A stretch of 15,734 nucleotides of DNA from JANNOG01 sp050329415 (GTDB lineage: Bacteria; Actinomycetota; Actinomycetes; Actinomycetales; JBBAYJ01). Position numbers and translations under genes: made by a program. The notes under the pieces were generated by a model that had not been told where the DNA came from, ran no database searches, and saw only the letters and a list, made by a program, of their open reading frames with translations. This document shows, piece by piece, positions 13,568-15,734 of this stretch (its first letter is position 1; each line of letters starts with the position of its first letter). The stretch covers positions 1 through 15,734 of the forward strand of contig JBHJOS010000166.1 in the NCBI GenBank assembly GCA_050329415.1. Direction: 5' to 3'.

Positions 13568-13579
13568 GGCGCCATCCTG

Positions 13580-13616
13580 CCGTCCCTGCCGTCCCGGCCG
13601 TCCCGGCCGTGCCCGG
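13580..13616. repeat. 9-bp tandem repeat in a divergent promoter region
   Basis: CCGTCCCTG, CCGTCCCGG, CCGTCCCGG and CCGTGCCCGG follow one another (13580-13616) between the CNNM gene start (13567) and the NTF2-like gene start (13645). The repeat fills about half of the 77-base divergent spacer. Confidence 0.6.
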
Positions 13617-13644
13617 GGCCGCCGCCGCGTGCGATCATGCGGCG

Positions 13645-14142
13645 GTGACGACGACGTCGCCGGTGGACGGCGTCCTCGCCGATCACACCGGCAAGCCCTT
13701 CCTCGCCGAGACCCTCATCCTGCTGCGCTCGGTGCGCGACCACGACTTCGCCACCCTGGCCGCCCTGTGCGACGACGACTTCGGCATCGTCGACATCGCC
13801 CCGGACGGGGGCAACGTGCCGATCCGCTCCCGGGCCGAGTGGGAGGACTGGTTCCGGTCGCTGTTCGCCCAGCTCGACGCGATGGGAGCGGCCACCGACT
13901 CCGAGGTCCTCGCCTACGAGGCGCTGGAGTCCGGGGACCTGGGCTACGGCGTCCTGGAGTTCCGGCAGTCGCTGACCGTGGGGCCGCACACGGCGACCTT
14001 CGACTGCGTGGCGACGATCGTGTGGAAACGGACCCCGGAGGGCTGGCGGGAGTCCCGCTGGCACTGCTCGGTGCTGTCCCGGCAGGTCCCGCCGGAGCTC
14101 GCATCGGCCGCCACCTCCACCACCCCGGTTGCGGCCGGATAG
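13645..14142 (+). CDS. NTF2-like / SnoaL-fold protein
   Basis: The protein has 165 residues from GTG 13645. A helical start (FLAETLILLRSVRDHDFATLAALCDDDFGIVDIAPDGGNVPIRSRAEWEDWFRSLFAQL) followed by strand-rich sequence (GYGVLEFRQSLTVGPHTATFDCVATIVWKRTPEGWRESRWHCSVL) is the cone-shaped NTF2/SnoaL/DUF4440 layout, in which the pocket may bind a small ligand or catalyse its conversion. No specific catalytic dyad can be named. A further GTG at 13609 is in frame, but would lie in the 9-bp repeat and add an unlikely low-complexity start. It converges on vapC with a 19-base gap. Confidence 0.85.
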   Translation: MTTTSPVDGVLADHTGKPFLAETLILLRSVRDHDFATLAALCDDDFGIVDIAPDGGNVPIRSRAEWEDWFRSLFAQLDAMGAATDSEVLAYEALESGDLGYGVLEFRQSLTVGPHTATFDCVATIVWKRTPEGWRESRWHCSVLSRQVPPELASAATSTTPVAAG

Positions 14143-14170
14143 CCCGGCCGGTTGCGGACGGTTAGCCGGG
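14143..14170. terminator. Hairpin between convergent NTF2-like and vapC genes
   Basis: CCCGGC (14143-14148) directly after the plus-strand stop and GCCGGG (14165-14170) just inside the vapC 3' end can pair around 16 bases. A 10-bp direct repeat, CCGGTTGCGG, occurs at 14125-14134 and 14148-14157. A weak shared terminator is possible. Confidence 0.3.
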
Positions 14171-14581
14171 TGGCGGGGCGCCGGGGGCGGCGACCGCCAC
14201 GCCGAGGTCGCGGGCCGCGGCGGCCATGCCCCGGTCGTAGGTGACGAGGGTCGCCGGGACGTCGTGGGCGAGGACCGTGAGCGTTGCCAGGTGCAGGCTG
14301 TTCAGCGCTCCCAGCGAGGCGGGGCGCAGCCGCCCCGCCATGGCCATGAGCTCGTCGGACAGCCGCACCGCCTCGATCCGCGACAGCGCCTCGTGGGCCC
14401 GGCGCAGCGCGAAGTCGCCGACGGCCAAGCAGGCCCGGGCCACCTCGACCCGCGCTACGGCGCTGGTCACCACCGGCCGCCGGCCCGCCAGCCACGCCCG
14501 CAGGGCCGGTGACTCGGGCTCGGCGACGACGAGGCGGACGATCGCCGTCGAGTCGAGGTAGGTGACCGGCCTAACGGTCAT
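14162..14581 (-). CDS. vapC: PIN-domain ribonuclease toxin, VapC-like
   Basis: The protein has 139 residues, normal for VapC. Family marks are YLDSTAIVRLV (Asp10), TSAVARVEVARA (Glu46), LGALNSLHLATLTVL and LVTYDRGMAAAARDLGV (Asp116). Working VapC toxins cut RNA with Mg2+ held by four acidic residues. Here the third position, in the normal LDALHLA segment, is Asn94 (AAC), so one metal ligand is changed; activity may be lowered or lost. The ATG at 14581 overlaps the end of the antitoxin gene by 11 bases, the usual sign of coupled translation of a toxin-antitoxin pair. The gene name rests on family and neighbour, not on a specific match. Confidence 0.87.
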   Translation of the reverse strand: MTVRPVTYLDSTAIVRLVVAEPESPALRAWLAGRRPVVTSAVARVEVARACLAVGDFALRRAHEALSRIEAVRLSDELMAMAGRLRPASLGALNSLHLATLTVLAHDVPATLVTYDRGMAAAARDLGVAVAAPGAPPPG

Positions 14582-14846
14582 CGGCCCGCAGCCGGGCCAG
14601 CGTCACCGACGGTGGCGTCGCCCCGGCCGGCAGGATGAGCGGCTCGGGCAGGTCGTCCAGGCGGCCCTCGACGGCGGTCACGTGCCCGGCCGCCCGCAGC
14701 TCGCGCAGGGTGTCGGTGGAGGGGACCGGGGTGACGAGGGCGACCGCCCGCCCGTGGTCCATGACCTGCAGCAGCTCGCCCCGGGCGACCGCGGCCATGA
14801 GCTCGCCCGCCCGCAGCCGCAGCTCGTGGAGCCCGACCGACCTCAT
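14571..14846 (-). CDS. vapB: Antitoxin, VapB/Phd-YefM-like
   Basis: The protein has 91 residues from ATG 14846. The start MRSVGLHELRLRAGELMAAVARGELLQVMDHGRAVALVTPV is the Phd/YefM-type DNA-binding fold seen in many VapB-type antitoxins. The C-terminal half (LDDLPEPLILPAGATPPSVTLARLRADDR) should wrap around the toxin; sequences of this kind end the antitoxins of PIN toxins. An upstream ATG at 14873 is in frame, but ATG 14846 fits the family start and has GATGAGG five bases before it. It is the first gene of the pair and probably represses the operon together with VapC. Confidence 0.88.
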   Translation of the reverse strand: MRSVGLHELRLRAGELMAAVARGELLQVMDHGRAVALVTPVPSTDTLRELRAAGHVTAVEGRLDDLPEPLILPAGATPPSVTLARLRADDR

Positions 14847-14984
14847 GACCGCCTCATCTCGCTGGTGTAGCACGACCGTTCCGGTCCGGGTGCCCGATCG
14901 GCCCCACTCGTCACCCGCCCGCCGGATCCTCCGGGCGGCCTCGTGACCCGGTCGGGCGCCGTTGCCCGCCCCCGGAGCCGGTGT

Positions 14985-15001
14985 GCCCGGGCGCCCCGGG
15001 C
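14985..15001 (-). terminator. GC hairpin downstream of hisN
   Basis: GCCCGGG (14985-14991) and CCCGGGC (14995-15001) are perfect reverse complements around CGC, 10 bases past the hisN stop in its direction of transcription. The 138-base gap 14874-15011 otherwise shows only the likely promoter region of vapBC. Confidence 0.4.
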
Positions 15002-15011
15002 GCCGGCGCGC

Positions 15012-15734
15012 TCAGTCGCTGCCCGGCGCGCCGTCCTGGGAGCCGTTCGGCAGGTCGGCCAGGAGCTCTCCCTGGACGTTCCCCCGCAGCGCCGCGACGA
15101 CCTGGTCGTGCACCGCGCCGTTGGTCGCCACGCTGCCCTGCCCCCAGGGGCCGTCGGCACCGTCGAGGCCGGTGAAGCGGCCCCCGGCCTCGGTGACGAT
15201 CGGCGCCAGCGCCGCCATGTCGTGCAGTGCCAGCTCGGGCTCGCAGGCGACGTCCACCGCCCCCTCGGCGAGGAGCATGTAGGACCAGAAGTCGCCGTAC
15301 GCCCGGGTCCGCCACACCCGTCGCATGAGGCCGAGGAAGGCGTCCAGCCGGCCCGCCGACTCCCACTCCGTCAGGGAGGAGTACGACAGCGAGGCGTCGG
15401 CCAGCTCGGTGACGCCGGACACCGCCAGGCGCCGGGCCTGGGACAGGCTGCGCCCGGTGAAGGCGCCGAGCCCGCGGGCCGCCCACCAGCGCTTGCCCAG
15501 CGCGGGCGCGCTGACCACGCCGACGACCGGGACGCGATCGTCCATCAGGGCGATCAGGGTGGCCCACACCGGGACGCCGCGGACGAAGTTCTTCGTCCCG
15601 TCGATGGGGTCGAGGACCCACTGCCGCCGGCCGTGCCCGGTGGGCGCCATCTCCTCCCCGACCACGGCGTCGCGCGGGCGGGTCCGGCCCAGCTGAGAGC
15701 GGATGAGGCGCTCGGCGTCGGCGTCGGCGTCGGT
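15012..15734 (-). CDS. hisN: Histidinol-phosphatase, inositol-monophosphatase family (5' end outside window)
   Basis: The frame runs off the right edge; about 240 residues are present and roughly 20-30 N-terminal ones are missing. Motifs of the Mg2+-dependent phosphatase fold are clear: VVGEEM supplies a metal-binding Glu, WVLDPIDGTKNFVRGVPVWATLIAL is the central DPIDGT motif, and LALHDMAALAPIVTEAGGRFTGLDG carries the later metal-binding Asp. The segments VVSAPALGKRWWAARGLGAF, SYSSLTEWESAGR and WRTRAYGDFWSYMLLAEGAVDVACEPEL are characteristic of the actinobacterial HisN branch rather than of general inositol monophosphatases. HisN removes the phosphate from L-histidinol phosphate, the step before histidinol dehydrogenase. 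No other his gene is in the window. Promoter and start lie outside. Confidence 0.92.
   Translation of the reverse strand, partial: TDADADAERLIRSQLGRTRPRDAVVGEEMAPTGHGRRQWVLDPIDGTKNFVRGVPVWATLIALMDDRVPVVGVVSAPALGKRWWAARGLGAFTGRSLSQARRLAVSGVTELADASLSYSSLTEWESAGRLDAFLGLMRRVWRTRAYGDFWSYMLLAEGAVDVACEPELALHDMAALAPIVTEAGGRFTGLDGADGPWGQGSVATNGAVHDQVVAALRGNVQGELLADLPNGSQDGAPGSD

Noticed and set aside
12197..13648. 483-residue plus-strand frame antisense to the CNNM/HlyC gene
   Set aside because: Same kind of GC-driven shadow; the minus-strand protein has complete DUF21, CBS and CorC_HlyC domains.

Overview
The window is about 15.7 kb of very GC-rich DNA. Codons almost always end in G or C, many genes start with GTG, and the protein families are typical of high-GC Actinobacteria. 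Mixed evidence points to the Geodermatophilaceae (Blastococcus, Geodermatophilus or Modestobacter type): a Thermus-type isocitrate dehydrogenase, a HisN-type phosphatase, a GCS2 carboxylate-amine ligase and DUF998 and DUF2237 proteins. The assignment to family is inference. I see no rRNA, tRNA, CRISPR array, transposase or phage gene.

Layout, left to right. (1) 1-678: the 3' part of a sugar-type ABC substrate-binding protein, ended by a perfect 20-bp-stem palindrome shared with the convergent EamA exporter (790-1704, minus). (2) A MocR-type PLP-binding regulator (1749-3266, plus) is divergent from EamA across only 44 bp, and direct repeats that look like a MocR operator lie there. (3) A minus-strand pair follows: an MmyB-type XRE regulator, frameshifted in a GGC tract, and a 103-aa alpha/beta-barrel-like protein. 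(4) A possible small ORF and a serine hydrolase of the beta-lactamase superfamily lie on the plus strand, then a DUF998 membrane protein. (5) 6840-7149 is a gene graveyard: the tail of a minus-strand HTH gene abuts the tail of a plus-strand GNAT gene, as if both 5' halves of a divergent pair were deleted together. (6) A DUF2237 gene, a C-rich tandem-repeat spacer and a membrane-anchored lytic transglycosylase follow.

(7) From 8783 to 13567 four minus-strand genes lie in a row. In transcription order they are a CNNM/HlyC-type transporter, isocitrate dehydrogenase (icd), a small P-loop kinase that nearly overlaps icd, and a GCS2 carboxylate-amine ligase. (8) An NTF2-like protein (plus) meets a VapBC-type toxin-antitoxin pair (minus), whose PIN toxin has Asn in place of one usual acidic metal ligand. 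(9) The window ends inside hisN (minus), whose 5' end lies beyond the edge.

Most genes look like independent chromosomal housekeeping or accessory genes rather than one pathway. The linked units are MocR-EamA (regulator and exporter), XRE-barrel protein (probable operon), icd-kinase (near overlap) and vapB-vapC (11-bp overlap). I did not find a convincing new multi-gene system. The points most worth a second look are the palindromic element at 718-800, the double-truncation scar near 6942, the repeat-rich spacer at 7669-7828, the XRE frameshift and the altered PIN active site.
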